A stretch of 50,662 nt of DNA from Hyphomicrobiales bacterium (lineage in GTDB: Bacteria > Pseudomonadota > Alphaproteobacteria > Rhizobiales > Beijerinckiaceae): contig CANGIS010000019.1 of the NCBI GenBank assembly GCA_947454055.1, forward strand, positions 1-50,662, read 5' to 3'. The stretch's first letter is position 1; each line of letters starts with the position of its first letter. Positions 41,968 through 50,662 of the stretch are shown here, in pieces. A model generated the notes under the pieces. It was not told where the DNA came from. It searched no databases and worked only from the letters and a program-made list of their open reading frames with translations. A program made the translations under genes and the position numbers.

Positions 41968-43455
41968 ATGATCCCGGAATTTAACCGATTGATTGCGAGA
42001 GCCCGGCACGCCACGCGCCTTGCCTTTGGTGCGGGTGGAGCGGCGCTGTCGGTTTCCGGGCTTGCCAATTGGACAGCCAGAAGCTTTGACGACGAACTGC
42101 TGATGACCTTTGCGCGCGCGCGGCCCAAGGCGATTTTGCTTCAGCTGATCATTCTTCTGCCGGTACTCTGCTCAAGCGTTTTGGGCGCGACGTCCTTCGG
42201 CGTGCCGATGGGCGCCTTTCTGATCGGGGTGGGGTTGGCGGCGTCGCTGGTCCTTGCGGATCATTGGCCGAAACTGCGGCACCGCACCGCGGTCAACAGT
42301 TTTCTTGGGCTCGAAGCCTTGCATGGCTTTGGTTGGGCGCTGTTAAGCCAGAACTCACCGCTGCCCCATATTGTTCCGGACATGGCGTTTGCCGTCTTTA
42401 TTCCGGTGGCGCTGGGCGGATCGGCTTTGGTGTTTTCGTCGGCCATCAAAGGCGCGATGGCGGCCCAGCTTTTGCCGATTTTGACCGCAAATGCGATTTC
42501 GCTCGCGATGGATGGCCATCGCTTGCCGAACGATACCTTGTGTCTTTCAATCGTTGTGATCGGCTTTTTTCTTTATCTTGGTGGACGGATTACCGAATCC
42601 ACGCGCGATCATTTGACCATCCGCGCCGAAAAAGATGCGTTGATTGCCGATCTCGAACAGGCCAAGGCCCATTCGGATGAGGCGCGCCGACGGGCGGAGG
42701 AGCTCAATCTCGCCAAATCACGGTTTTTGGCCACGATGAGCCATGAGCTTCGCACGCCGCTGAATGCCATATTGGGCTTTTCCGAAGTGATGGAGGCCGA
42801 GCTTTTGGGGCGTCATCGGGTTAAAGCCTATCGCGCATATGCCCGAGACATTCACGAAAGCGGACAAATGCTGCTGGGGCTGATCGATGAGGTTCTCGAT
42901 CTTTCCCGTATTGAGGCCGGACGTTACGAGCTGGTGGAAGAACCCTGCCAGCTTGCGGATTCCGTTTCCGAATGTGCGCATCTCTTACACATGCGGGCTC
43001 ATTCGCGCGGGATAGTCATGATGATAATGGTTGACCCCGATTTGCCGCCAATTTTGGCCGATGAGCGGGCATTACGCCAGATCACACTGAACTTGCTGTC
43101 CAATGCGATCAAATTTACGCCGGCCGGCGGGGACATTTCGATCCGCGTCGGCGGGGTGCCCAAGGGCGGGCAATTTATTCAAGTCACCGATACGGGGCCG
43201 GGTATTCCGGCACATGAAATACCGATCATTCTCGAAAGCTTTGGGCGCGGCTCGCTTGCGGTCAAGCGCGCCGAGCAAGGCTCTGGCTTGGGCCTGCCGA
43301 TTGTGCGCGGCCTGGTGGCTATGCATGGCGGCGAATTTTCGATCCAGTCGCGCGAAGGCGAGGGAACCTCGGTAACAATCACGCTGCCCAAAGAACGGGT
43401 GTTGACGCCCGCGCCGCTGCGACCGCGGTTGAACCGGACACAGGTGGCCGCGTAA
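41968..43455 (+). CDS. PleC/DivJ-like sensor histidine kinase
   Basis: A 495-residue membrane histidine kinase. The N-terminal 190 residues hold several transmembrane helices, then a coiled coil (about 215-250) rich in Glu/Arg/Ala. The HisKA domain, FLATMSHELRTPLNAILGFSEVM with phospho-acceptor H259, and its continuation LGLIDEVLDLSRIEAGRYEL have the spelling of the PleC/DivJ/PdhS family that phosphorylates or dephosphorylates DivK. The ATPase has N-box NLLSNAIKFTP, DTGPGIP and GSGLGLPIV. No receiver domain is attached. A TTG at 41941 is a possible earlier start. The stop codon abuts the convergent cobT gene. Confidence 0.9.
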   Translation: MIPEFNRLIARARHATRLAFGAGGAALSVSGLANWTARSFDDELLMTFARARPKAILLQLIILLPVLCSSVLGATSFGVPMGAFLIGVGLAASLVLADHWPKLRHRTAVNSFLGLEALHGFGWALLSQNSPLPHIVPDMAFAVFIPVALGGSALVFSSAIKGAMAAQLLPILTANAISLAMDGHRLPNDTLCLSIVVIGFFLYLGGRITESTRDHLTIRAEKDALIADLEQAKAHSDEARRRAEELNLAKSRFLATMSHELRTPLNAILGFSEVMEAELLGRHRVKAYRAYARDIHESGQMLLGLIDEVLDLSRIEAGRYELVEEPCQLADSVSECAHLLHMRAHSRGIVMMIMVDPDLPPILADERALRQITLNLLSNAIKFTPAGGDISIRVGGVPKGGQFIQVTDTGPGIPAHEIPIILESFGRGSLAVKRAEQGSGLGLPIVRGLVAMHGGEFSIQSREGEGTSVTITLPKERVLTPAPLRPRLNRTQVAA

Positions 43456-44484
43456 TCAGGCGATCTTGTCGTCGACCTTGGCTTCGCCAAACGTCGCCAT
43501 GCCATCGTGACAGGCGGCGGCGGCTTTAATCACGCCAATCGCCAGCGCTGCGCCGGAGCCTTCGCCCAAGCGCATACCGAGATCGAGGATCGGCTTTTTG
43601 CCGAGCCGTGTCAGCACGTCACGATGCGCACCTTCGGCCGACACATGGCCTGCCATGCAATGGTCAAGCGCGTGGGGATCAAGGGCATGCAAGATGGCAG
43701 CGGCAGCGGTGGCAACATAGCCATCGATCACGACCGGAATGCGCTCCATACGGGCGGCCAGAATGACGCCTGCCATGGCCGCAATTTCACGGCCACCGAC
43801 GCGGCGCAGCACTTCGAGCGGATCGCCCAGATGCGCTTTGTGGAAGGCGAGGGCGGTTTCGACCGCTGCAATTTTGCGCTTTAGACCTTCATCATCCACG
43901 CCGGTACCACGGCCCACCCAATGGGCAGTATCGCCACCATAGAGCGCGGCATAGATGGCGGCGGCAATTGTCGTGTTGCCGATGCCCATTTCGCCGATGG
44001 CGATAAGATCATGCCCGCCCCCGATGGCTTCCATGCCGAACGCCATCGTGCCAACACAGGTCTTCTCGTCCATAGCCGCTTCCACCGTGATGTCACCCGT
44101 TGGAATATCGAGCGCGAGATCGAAGGCTTTGAAGCCGATGTCGAAGGTTTTGCAAATCTGGTTGATGGCAGCGCCGCCGCCGCCGAAATTGTCGAGCATT
44201 TGCTGCGTGACGCTGGCCGGATAGGGCGATACGCCGCGGGCGGTGACGCCATGATTACCGGCAAAAACGGTAACCAGCGGCCGCATGATAGCCGGACGAG
44301 ATTTCCGCTGCCAGGCGGCAAGCCATTCGACGATCTCTTCCAATCGGCCAAGGCTGCCTGGTGGCTTGGTCAAAAATTGATCACGTGCGCGAACGGCTTC
44401 GACCGAAGTTTGGTCGGCTTCCGGCATCTCGGCAATCAGGCGGCGGATATCGTCGAAAGGAAGCGAGGAAGAGGACGTCGTCAT
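43456..44484 (-). CDS. cobT: Nicotinate-nucleotide-dimethylbenzimidazole phosphoribosyltransferase
   Basis: CobT, 342 residues, makes alpha-ribazole phosphate from nicotinate mononucleotide and dimethylbenzimidazole, a late step of vitamin B12 assembly. Motifs: KPPGSLGRLE, FAGNHGVTARGVSPYP, the phosphate-binding GEMGIGNTT, VGRGTGVDDEG and the catalytic glutamate in LGEGSGAALAIGVIKAA near the C-terminus. No other cobalamin gene is in the window. It is convergent with the sensor kinase with no gap. (The gene is called cobU in the Pseudomonas denitrificans nomenclature.). Confidence 0.95.
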   Translation of the reverse strand: MTTSSSSLPFDDIRRLIAEMPEADQTSVEAVRARDQFLTKPPGSLGRLEEIVEWLAAWQRKSRPAIMRPLVTVFAGNHGVTARGVSPYPASVTQQMLDNFGGGGAAINQICKTFDIGFKAFDLALDIPTGDITVEAAMDEKTCVGTMAFGMEAIGGGHDLIAIGEMGIGNTTIAAAIYAALYGGDTAHWVGRGTGVDDEGLKRKIAAVETALAFHKAHLGDPLEVLRRVGGREIAAMAGVILAARMERIPVVIDGYVATAAAAILHALDPHALDHCMAGHVSAEGAHRDVLTRLGKKPILDLGMRLGEGSGAALAIGVIKAAAACHDGMATFGEAKVDDKIA

Positions 44485-44608
44485 GGCGATACTCGTCAGG
44501 CTAGGATTCAGTTTCGCGCGACCTTAGACGCCTGCTTGCGGTAAATCACAAGCGCAAAAAAGACGGATATGTTCCATTCGCGACAAATGGACGGGAATTG
44601 AAAGGGCC

Positions 44609-45787
<1,179 letters not shown>

Positions 45788-45801
45788 TTATTCGACAGAA
45801 G

Positions 45802-45896
45802 GAATCCTAGGGGTCGCATGGTAAACAGGGCGTTTAACGAGATGAATCAAAGCGCTAGGATTGGATTACCTCGCATTATGGTTACTGCAGGGTTAA
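45802..45896 (-). promoter_or_regulatory. ccrM control region: two GANTC sites and a CtrA-like box
   Basis: Reading toward ccrM on the minus strand: TTAA-N7-GTAA (45896-45882), one mismatch from the CtrA consensus, then GAATC sites at 45844-45848 and 45802-45806, then the ccrM ATG at 45772. In Caulobacter, ccrM transcription is activated by CtrA and depends on methylation of GANTC sites in the leader; the same arrangement here suggests conserved cell-cycle control. Confidence 0.55.
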
Positions 45897-45902
45897 CGCC
45901 CG

Positions 45903-46023
45903 CCGTCATTGCGAGCGAACGCGAAGCAACCTAGCTGATGGTATAGAATTAAGCGAATGGACGAAATTGCATTCCCTTAACCACTGCTAGCTGGGTTGCT
46001 TCGCTCATCGCTCGCAATGACGG
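45903..46023. repeat. Dispersed palindromic repeat, copy 2
   Basis: A 121-base element with the same inverted arms as the copy at 8878-8999: CCGTCATTGCGAGCGAACGC on the left and AGCTGGGTTGCTTCGC to CGCAATGACGG on the right (45989-46023). The interior differs from copy 1 except next to the arms (TGATGG, CCACT). It lies just beyond the rnhB stop codon and next to the ccrM control region, again outside genes. Confidence 0.85.
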
Positions 46024-46041
46024 AGTAGGGATTTAATGCGC

Positions 46042-46662
46042 TCATTTCAACGGTGCAAAGCTCATCCGGTGGAGCGGACACGGCCCGAGCTTTTGGATTG
46101 CTTCGAGATGCAGGGTGGTTCCATATCCCATATGCTGGTCAAAGCCGTAGTCTGGCCAGAAGGATGCGGCGCGCATCATCAGCCGATCACGCGTCACCTT
46201 CGCAAGAATCGACGCGGCGGCAATGGAAACCGAACGTGCATCGCCTTTGATCAGCGCTTCGGCGGGGCAGGGTAAATCAGGTGGCACATCGCGCCCGTCG
46301 ATCAGCGCGAAGGCGGGTTGGATGGATAAAGCGCGCACCGCTTCTGCCATGCCGCGAAGGGTCGCCGCGCGGATATTGATGGCGTCGATGGTTTGCGCTG
46401 AAATGGTGACAATCGCAGCGTGGCCCGTCGCAAGGATCGCCTCATAAAGCGCCTCGCGTTTGGCGGCGTTAAGTTTTTTGGAATCGTTCAGTCCCGATGG
46501 AATGTTTTGCGGGTCGAGAATACATGCCGCCACCACAACAGGACCCGCCAATGGTCCGCGACCGGCTTCATCGACGCCCGCCACGGGACCAAGGCTACGC
46601 GCGATGAGCGCTGCTTCGTGCGTAAAATCGGGGGCGATGGTCGATAAAATAAACTTGGCCAT
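46042..46662 (-). CDS. rnhB: Ribonuclease HII
   Basis: RNase HII, 206 residues, removes RNA from RNA-DNA hybrids, including single ribonucleotides in DNA. The catalytic opening [18 protein letters not shown] (D31, E32), [12 protein letters not shown], the aspartate in ALIDGRDVP and the [21 protein letters not shown] segment are all present. The frame reaches to 46911, but that part lies within the radical SAM gene in another frame; the ATG at 46662 overlaps the stop codon of that gene by one base (TGATG). Association with ccrM downstream recurs in Rhizobiales. Confidence 0.95.
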   Translation of the reverse strand: MAKFILSTIAPDFTHEAALIARSLGPVAGVDEAGRGPLAGPVVVAACILDPQNIPSGLNDSKKLNAAKREALYEAILATGHAAIVTISAQTIDAINIRAATLRGMAEAVRALSIQPAFALIDGRDVPPDLPCPAEALIKGDARSVSIAAASILAKVTRDRLMMRAASFWPDYGFDQHMGYGTTLHLEAIQKLGPCPLHRMSFAPLK

Positions 46663-47780
46663 CAGAACAAATTCATCTGGTCGCCCACCCGCTGCGGGCG
46701 CTCGAACAGATCGTTGCGCAGGCGGAGCCTCTGGCGGTTCAGGCCCAATCGCTCGGTCGCGAGTTTGAAGCGTTGGGCGACCAATTCGGCATATGGCCCT
46801 TCGCCCGTCATGCGCTCGCCGAAGCGGGCAACGTAATCCTTGCCACCGCGTGCGGTTTGCACCAGCGATAAGACGTGTCTGAGTTTGCCGGGGTGGTGTT
46901 CCAGCAACCATTCGCGGAAGAGATCGCGGATTTCGAGCGGTAGCCGCAGAAAAATATAATTGGCTTCCAGTGCACCGGCACTGGCCGCAGCTTCCAAAAT
47001 GCGCTCGATCTCATGATCGTTCAGCGAGGGTATGACAGGGGCCACCATTACACCGGTTGGAATACCCGCATCGATCAAGCGCCGAACCGTTTCCAAGCGC
47101 TTGGACGGGGTGGCTGCGCGCGGCTCCATCTGGCGGGCTAGTGTGGGATCGAGCGTCGTGATCGAGAGGTGTACTTTGGCTAAGCCCTGCGCCGCCATGG
47201 GTGCTAAAAGATCGATGTCGCGCGTAATCAATGCCGATTTGGTGACGATGCCGACAGGGTGTTTGTGCTTTGCCAACACTTCCAACAGCGAGCGCATGAT
47301 CTTTTTCTCGCGCTCGATCGGTTGGTAGGGGTCGGTGTTGGTGCCGATCGCAATCATGCGTGGTGTGTAATTGGGGGCGGATAATTCCCGTTCCAACAGT
47401 TCCGCCGCTCCTTCTTTCGCAAAGAGTTTGGACTCAAAATCGAGCCCGGGCGACATCCCCATATAGGCGTGGGTTGGCCGCGCGAAGCAATAGATACAAC
47501 CATGCTCGCAGCCGCGATAGGGATTGATTGAACGATCAAACGGAATATCGGGCGATTGATTGGTGGTGATGATCGTGCGCGGCTTCTCTATGGTAACGCT
47601 GGTTTTGAAGGCGGGTAGTTCAGCAAGCGAGTCCCAGCCATCATCCTCCGCCACGCGCGCGACGGGCTCGTAGCGGCCGGATAGATTGGTGACAGCACCG
47701 CGCCCGCGCCGCCGATCCCGATCAACGCCATCCGTCGCCAACCGTTCGGCGACACGCTCATTTTCATCGGTCAGGGGCAT
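46662..47780 (-). CDS. Radical SAM protein of the PA0069 type
   Basis: A 372-residue radical SAM protein. The cluster-binding motif is CEHGCIYC (C91, C95, C98) in [19 protein letters not shown], preceded by [15 protein letters not shown]. Family segments [21 protein letters not shown] and [12 protein letters not shown] are present. This group is related to spore photoproduct lyase, but its substrate is unknown. It is first in the operon with rnhB, which it overlaps by one base. Confidence 0.9.
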   Translation of the reverse strand: MPLTDENERVAERLATDGVDRDRRRGRGAVTNLSGRYEPVARVAEDDGWDSLAELPAFKTSVTIEKPRTIITTNQSPDIPFDRSINPYRGCEHGCIYCFARPTHAYMGMSPGLDFESKLFAKEGAAELLERELSAPNYTPRMIAIGTNTDPYQPIEREKKIMRSLLEVLAKHKHPVGIVTKSALITRDIDLLAPMAAQGLAKVHLSITTLDPTLARQMEPRAATPSKRLETVRRLIDAGIPTGVMVAPVIPSLNDHEIERILEAAASAGALEANYIFLRLPLEIRDLFREWLLEHHPGKLRHVLSLVQTARGGKDYVARFGERMTGEGPYAELVAQRFKLATERLGLNRQRLRLRNDLFERPQRVGDQMNLF

Positions 47781-47897
47781 CGAATCTCCGAAACAGGAAC
47801 ATTAAGAGAACATCACAAGGCGGGTTTCGAAATCAAGGCCTAAAGCGCGCTTTACCATGCTAAAAACAGAGGCAGGCACTCTTCGCGGACTTATGCT

Positions 47898-48440
47898 ATG
47901 CGAGCGCTTATGTTTTCCGTCATCTTGCCCGCCTTAACTGATGAACCCGCGCTCATCGACACGCTTGCCGTGCTTGTTGAGGGCGTCGCCGAAGGCATTT
48001 TGCGCGATTGCGTAGTGGTGAGTGCCAAGCCTTCCGAACTGTTCGAGCGGTGCGCCGATGCTGCGGGCTGCCTGATGGTGGTTGAAAGCGGCCCGCGTGA
48101 GGCGTTGATCCGACGTGGTGCTGGGTTGGTCCGGTGTGATTGGTCCCTTGTCATAACGCCGGGAATGGTGCCCTCCGGCGAGTGGCTAACAGCGTTGGCC
48201 GATTGGATGGCTGAGCAGCCAAGCGCGCAAGCGGCGGCCTATATTCCCTATCATGCCAAGCGGGGATTTGCGGCTTCGGTGCGGGCTTTTACGATCAATA
48301 GCCAACCGCGCTGGACGGGACGACTGCATCCTTTGCATGGCTTGGTGGTTTCAATTGCTTTGCTGCGGGCGGGCGCATTGCCGCGCCTAACTATGACGGC
48401 GCTAGACGCACGTATGGTCGATCGTCGGGTAGGGACATAG
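47898..48440 (+). CDS. Glycosyltransferase-like protein, short
   Basis: A 180-residue protein whose start, FSVILPALTDEPALIDTLAVLVEGV, looks like the nucleotide-sugar-binding strand-helix of GT-A glycosyltransferases; it continues with SLVITPGMVPSGEWLTALADWM. The catalytic DxD motif of GT-A enzymes is not obvious and the protein is about half the usual length, so it may be a catalytically reduced or incomplete family member. No frameshift is visible in the flanking sequence. It is divergent from the radical SAM gene and ends at a long inverted repeat. Confidence 0.6.
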   Translation: MRALMFSVILPALTDEPALIDTLAVLVEGVAEGILRDCVVVSAKPSELFERCADAAGCLMVVESGPREALIRRGAGLVRCDWSLVITPGMVPSGEWLTALADWMAEQPSAQAAAYIPYHAKRGFAASVRAFTINSQPRWTGRLHPLHGLVVSIALLRAGALPRLTMTALDARMVDRRVGT

Positions 48441-48441
48441 C

Positions 48442-48503
48442 GGACCGCGCGCCTCCCGGCGCGCAATCCTTAAGTAAAATGCGCGCCGCGAGGCGCGCGG
48501 TCC
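48442..48503. repeat. Long GC-rich inverted repeat, probable bidirectional terminator
   Basis: Two 23-base arms (48442-48464 and 48481-48503) match at 22 positions as inverted repeats, beginning GGACCGCGCGCCTC, around a 17-base AT-rich loop. It lies just after the glycosyltransferase-like stop codon and about 70 bases before the convergent OYE gene's end. The sequence is unlike the CGTCATTGCGAG repeat and may be a REP-type element. Confidence 0.8.
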
Positions 48504-48574
48504 ATCAACAGTCTATTCACAGGCTATCACTTAATTATTCAACGCTTTTCCGCAGGCTTGCGAACAGCTTTTCC

Positions 48575-49687
48575 TCACCCGTGCTTCAGCGCTTCACCCG
48601 GCCAGAGCGCTTTCCGCGCCCGGTCATATTGCGGCGGGCGGTGCAGATCGACGCCGAGCGCGTCAGCCGCGTGCCAGCCCCAGCGCGGATTGTCGAGGAT
48701 AGCGCGTCCGAGCGCGATTTGATCCGCCTGGCCATCGACCAAAATCTTCTCCGCTTGCTCGGGTGAAACAATCATGCCGACGGCGCGGGTGACGATGCCG
48801 GTCTGCTTTTTGATCATATCGGCAAAATCGACCTGATAGCCGGGGCCAACCTTGATGCGGGCGGCCGGATCAAGCCCGCCGGAACTGACGCACGCATAGG
48901 CCGCGCCTTTGGCTTTCAAAGCGGCGGTGAGGGTTACAGCATCCGCAACCGTTACACCGCCCTCCATCCAGTCGGACGCCGCAATGCGGATGCCTAGTGC
49001 TACGTTCGCAGGAATAGCCGCTTTCACGGCATCCATCAGATGAAGCGCAAACGCCATCCGCTTCTCAGCGCTGCCGCCCCATTGGTCGGTGCGGGTGTTG
49101 GATAGTGGCGAGAGGAATTGATGCACCAGATAGCCATGCGTCATATGCAGTTCGATGACCTCATAGCCCAAGCGCACAGAACGCTTGGCGGCTTCGACGA
49201 AGGCTGCGACGCTGCGCTCGATACCTGCATCATCTAAGGCTTCCGGCGTGTGCCAATTTGGGCCGAAGGCTTTGGCGGATGCACTGACGGTTTGCCATGG
49301 GTCTTGCTCGGCCAAGAGCGCGCCTCCGCCTTCCCATGGGCGCTGTGACGAGGCTTTGCGACCGGCGTGGCCGAGCTGAATACCGAACAACGTACCGTGC
49401 AAAGCAACCGCGCGCGCTGCCGCCAACACCCGCGCCATGGCGCGCTCATTGGCATCTGAGTAAAGGCCGACGCAACCATGAGAAATCCGCCCGCGGCGTT
49501 CAACGCCTGTGGCTTCCACCATCACAAGGCCCGCGCCCGACATGCCGAGATTCATGAGATGCTGGAGATGCCAATCCGTCATCGAGCCATCATCGGCGGT
49601 GTATTGGCACATCGGCGCTACCGCGATGCGGTTGGGCGCGGTAACGGGTCCGATGGAGAGCGGCGTGAAGAGGTGCGGCTTGGTCAT
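48575..49687 (-). CDS. Old yellow enzyme family NADH:flavin oxidoreductase (YqjM/NamA-like)
   Basis: A 370-residue FMN-dependent ene-reductase that reduces activated alkenes such as enones. The N-terminal LFTPLSIGPVTAPNRIAVAPMCQYTADDG matches the thermophilic-like YqjM subgroup, with C27 in place of the substrate-tuning cysteine. The catalytic pair region is ELHMTHGYLVHQFLSPLSNTR, then RTDQWGGSAEKRM, and the phosphate-binding end AVGMIVSPEQAEKILVDGQADQIALGRAIL. The physiological substrate is unknown. It is a single-gene unit, divergent from mtnP. Confidence 0.93.
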   Translation of the reverse strand: MTKPHLFTPLSIGPVTAPNRIAVAPMCQYTADDGSMTDWHLQHLMNLGMSGAGLVMVEATGVERRGRISHGCVGLYSDANERAMARVLAAARAVALHGTLFGIQLGHAGRKASSQRPWEGGGALLAEQDPWQTVSASAKAFGPNWHTPEALDDAGIERSVAAFVEAAKRSVRLGYEVIELHMTHGYLVHQFLSPLSNTRTDQWGGSAEKRMAFALHLMDAVKAAIPANVALGIRIAASDWMEGGVTVADAVTLTAALKAKGAAYACVSSGGLDPAARIKVGPGYQVDFADMIKKQTGIVTRAVGMIVSPEQAEKILVDGQADQIALGRAILDNPRWGWHAADALGVDLHRPPQYDRARKALWPGEALKHG

Positions 49688-49874
49688 AGACTGTTGGTCC
49701 TTTTAAAGAGGCTTTGACGTGACGTATTTCTACCCTGAAGCGTGTAAATTGCGAAGCGCTCGCTTAGGGGGAGAAACCGCCTGTGCGGAAGAGGATAGTG
49801 GGCCTTGCCAAGGACGTCCATGCTAAGGCCTACTTTACCTGAGGCTTGGTTTGAATTTGAAGCGAGATGATTTC

Positions 49875-50662
49875 ATGACCCCTTCTGTTTTAGGCATTAT
49901 CGGCGGCTCGGGTGTGTATGATTTGCCGGGCCTTGAGAATGTGCAAGAGCTTGCCATTACGAGCCCGTGGGGTGAAACCTCCGATGTGTTGCGAGCGGGC
50001 ACGTTAGGGTCGATAAAAATCGTGTTTTTGCCGCGCCATGGTCGGGGGCATCGGCTTTCACCCTCTGATATTAATTACCGCGCCAATATCGATGCAATGA
50101 AGCGGGCTGGTGTGACGGATCTTGTGTCGCTCTCTGCCTGCGGGTCTTTCAAGGAAGAAATGCCGCCGGGTACTTTTGTTTTGGTCGATCAATATGTCGA
50201 TCGCACGCACAAGCGTGAATCGAGTTTCTTTGGCAAAGGCTGCGTGGCGCATGTCTCGATGGCGCATCCGGTGGGGCCGCGCCTTGTTGACCGCATTGCA
50301 ATGGCGGCGGAGGTGGAACACATCGCCACCATTAAAGGCGGTACCTATGTGTGCATGGAGGGACCGCAATTCTCCAGCCTTGCCGAAAGCCTCTCTTATA
50401 AAGCAGCGGGTTATTCGGTGATCGGCATGACGGCGATGCCGGAAGCGAAATTGGCGCGTGAGGCCGAGATCACCTATGCGACCATTGCAATGGTAACCGA
50501 TTTTGATTGCTGGCATCCCGACCATGACGTCGTGGATGTGCAATCGGTGATCAATGTCATGCACGGCAATACCGAGAAAGCGCGGCGCCTGGTGGCGCGG
50601 TTGGCACGAGATTTTCCAGCCACGCGGGAGGATTGCCCCGTCGGTTCGCATAAAGCGCTGGA
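49875..50662 (+). CDS. mtnP: S-methyl-5'-thioadenosine phosphorylase, 3' end outside the window
   Basis: MtnP cleaves methylthioadenosine, the by-product of polyamine synthesis, to adenine and methylthioribose-1-phosphate for methionine salvage. The first 262 codons are present and open to the window edge. Motifs: LGIIGGSGVYDLPGL, FLPRHGRGHRLSPSDINYRANI, VSLSACGSFKEEMPPG, the substrate-site TYVCMEGPQFSS and the GMTAMPEAKLAREAEI segment, followed by VTDFDCWHPDHDVV. The ATG at 49875 starts the family N-terminus. The gene is complete at its 5' end and shows no defect in the visible part. Confidence 0.94.
   Translation, partial: MTPSVLGIIGGSGVYDLPGLENVQELAITSPWGETSDVLRAGTLGSIKIVFLPRHGRGHRLSPSDINYRANIDAMKRAGVTDLVSLSACGSFKEEMPPGTFVLVDQYVDRTHKRESSFFGKGCVAHVSMAHPVGPRLVDRIAMAAEVEHIATIKGGTYVCMEGPQFSSLAESLSYKAAGYSVIGMTAMPEAKLAREAEITYATIAMVTDFDCWHPDHDVVDVQSVINVMHGNTEKARRLVARLARDFPATREDCPVGSHKAL

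Noticed and set aside
44551-44575. GGAAC-N16-CGCT facing cobT on the minus strand
   Set aside because: One mismatch in the -10 and no functional reason to link cobT to the stress response; not counted as an EcfG promoter.
46662-46911. N-terminal extension of rnhB to 46911
   Set aside because: It lies inside the radical SAM gene in another frame; the catalytic DEAGRG block begins shortly after the ATG at 46662.

Overview
The window looks like chromosome from an alphaproteobacterium, most likely of the Rhizobiales (Hyphomicrobiales). It carries a PhyR-NepR-EcfG general stress response locus, a CcrM-type methyltransferase, a hisS/hisZ/hisG cluster, a PleC/DivJ-like histidine kinase and a BacA-related ABC transporter. 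The order ileS-lspA-(exported protein)-M16-M16-mutL also fits. Most of it is ordinary core genome: GC-rich, tightly packed, with many 1-4 base stop/start overlaps. No rRNA, complete tRNA, CRISPR array, prophage or insertion sequence was seen.

Layout. 1-1.9 kb: an AT-rich leader and a TolC-like outer-membrane efflux protein. 1.9-7.8 kb: a general stress response island with ecfG and nepR on the minus strand, divergent phyR, a DUF892 ferritin-like protein, a KGG-repeat protein, galE, a small unknown protein and a membrane HWE histidine kinase. Four exact GGAAC-N16/17-CGTT promoters sit in front of phyR, the DUF892 gene, the small protein and the kinase. 7.9-15.9 kb: metabolic and accessory genes (metallo-hydrolase, acyl-CoA synthetase, HAD phosphatase, small unknown protein, histone-deacetylase-like hydrolase, beta-barrel protein, unusual adenylating enzyme, acetyltransferase). 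15.9-25.5 kb: a minus-strand housekeeping block, ribF-ileS-lspA-exported protein-two M16 peptidases-mutL. 25.6-31.7 kb: a degenerate receiver protein, HAD phosphatase, degenerate EAL-like membrane protein, copper-chaperone-like protein, a winged-helix/TM/TPR protein and an omega-aminotransferase. 31.7-32.4 kb: a toxin-antitoxin pair with a palindromic operator. 32.5-37.8 kb: hisS, M23 peptidase, hisZ, hisG and a META-domain lipoprotein-like gene. 37.8-43.5 kb: BacA-like ABC transporter, a structured spacer, phosphotransacetylase, GST and a cell-cycle-type kinase. 43.5-50.7 kb: cobT, ccrM, rnhB, radical SAM protein, glycosyltransferase-like protein, old yellow enzyme and the start of mtnP, which runs off the window.

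The best-supported system is the stress island. By the known alphaproteobacterial mechanism, a sensor kinase phosphorylates PhyR, phospho-PhyR binds NepR, and EcfG is released to transcribe GGAAC/CGTT promoters. Here the candidate kinase, PhyR and two effector units all carry that promoter. This predicts positive feedback and identifies a short uncharacterised protein (5828-6040) as a new regulon member. Other points of interest are a CcrM regulatory region resembling that of Caulobacter, a dispersed palindromic repeat in two full copies and one short copy, and a gene-free 308-base spacer that can fold as a three-way junction.
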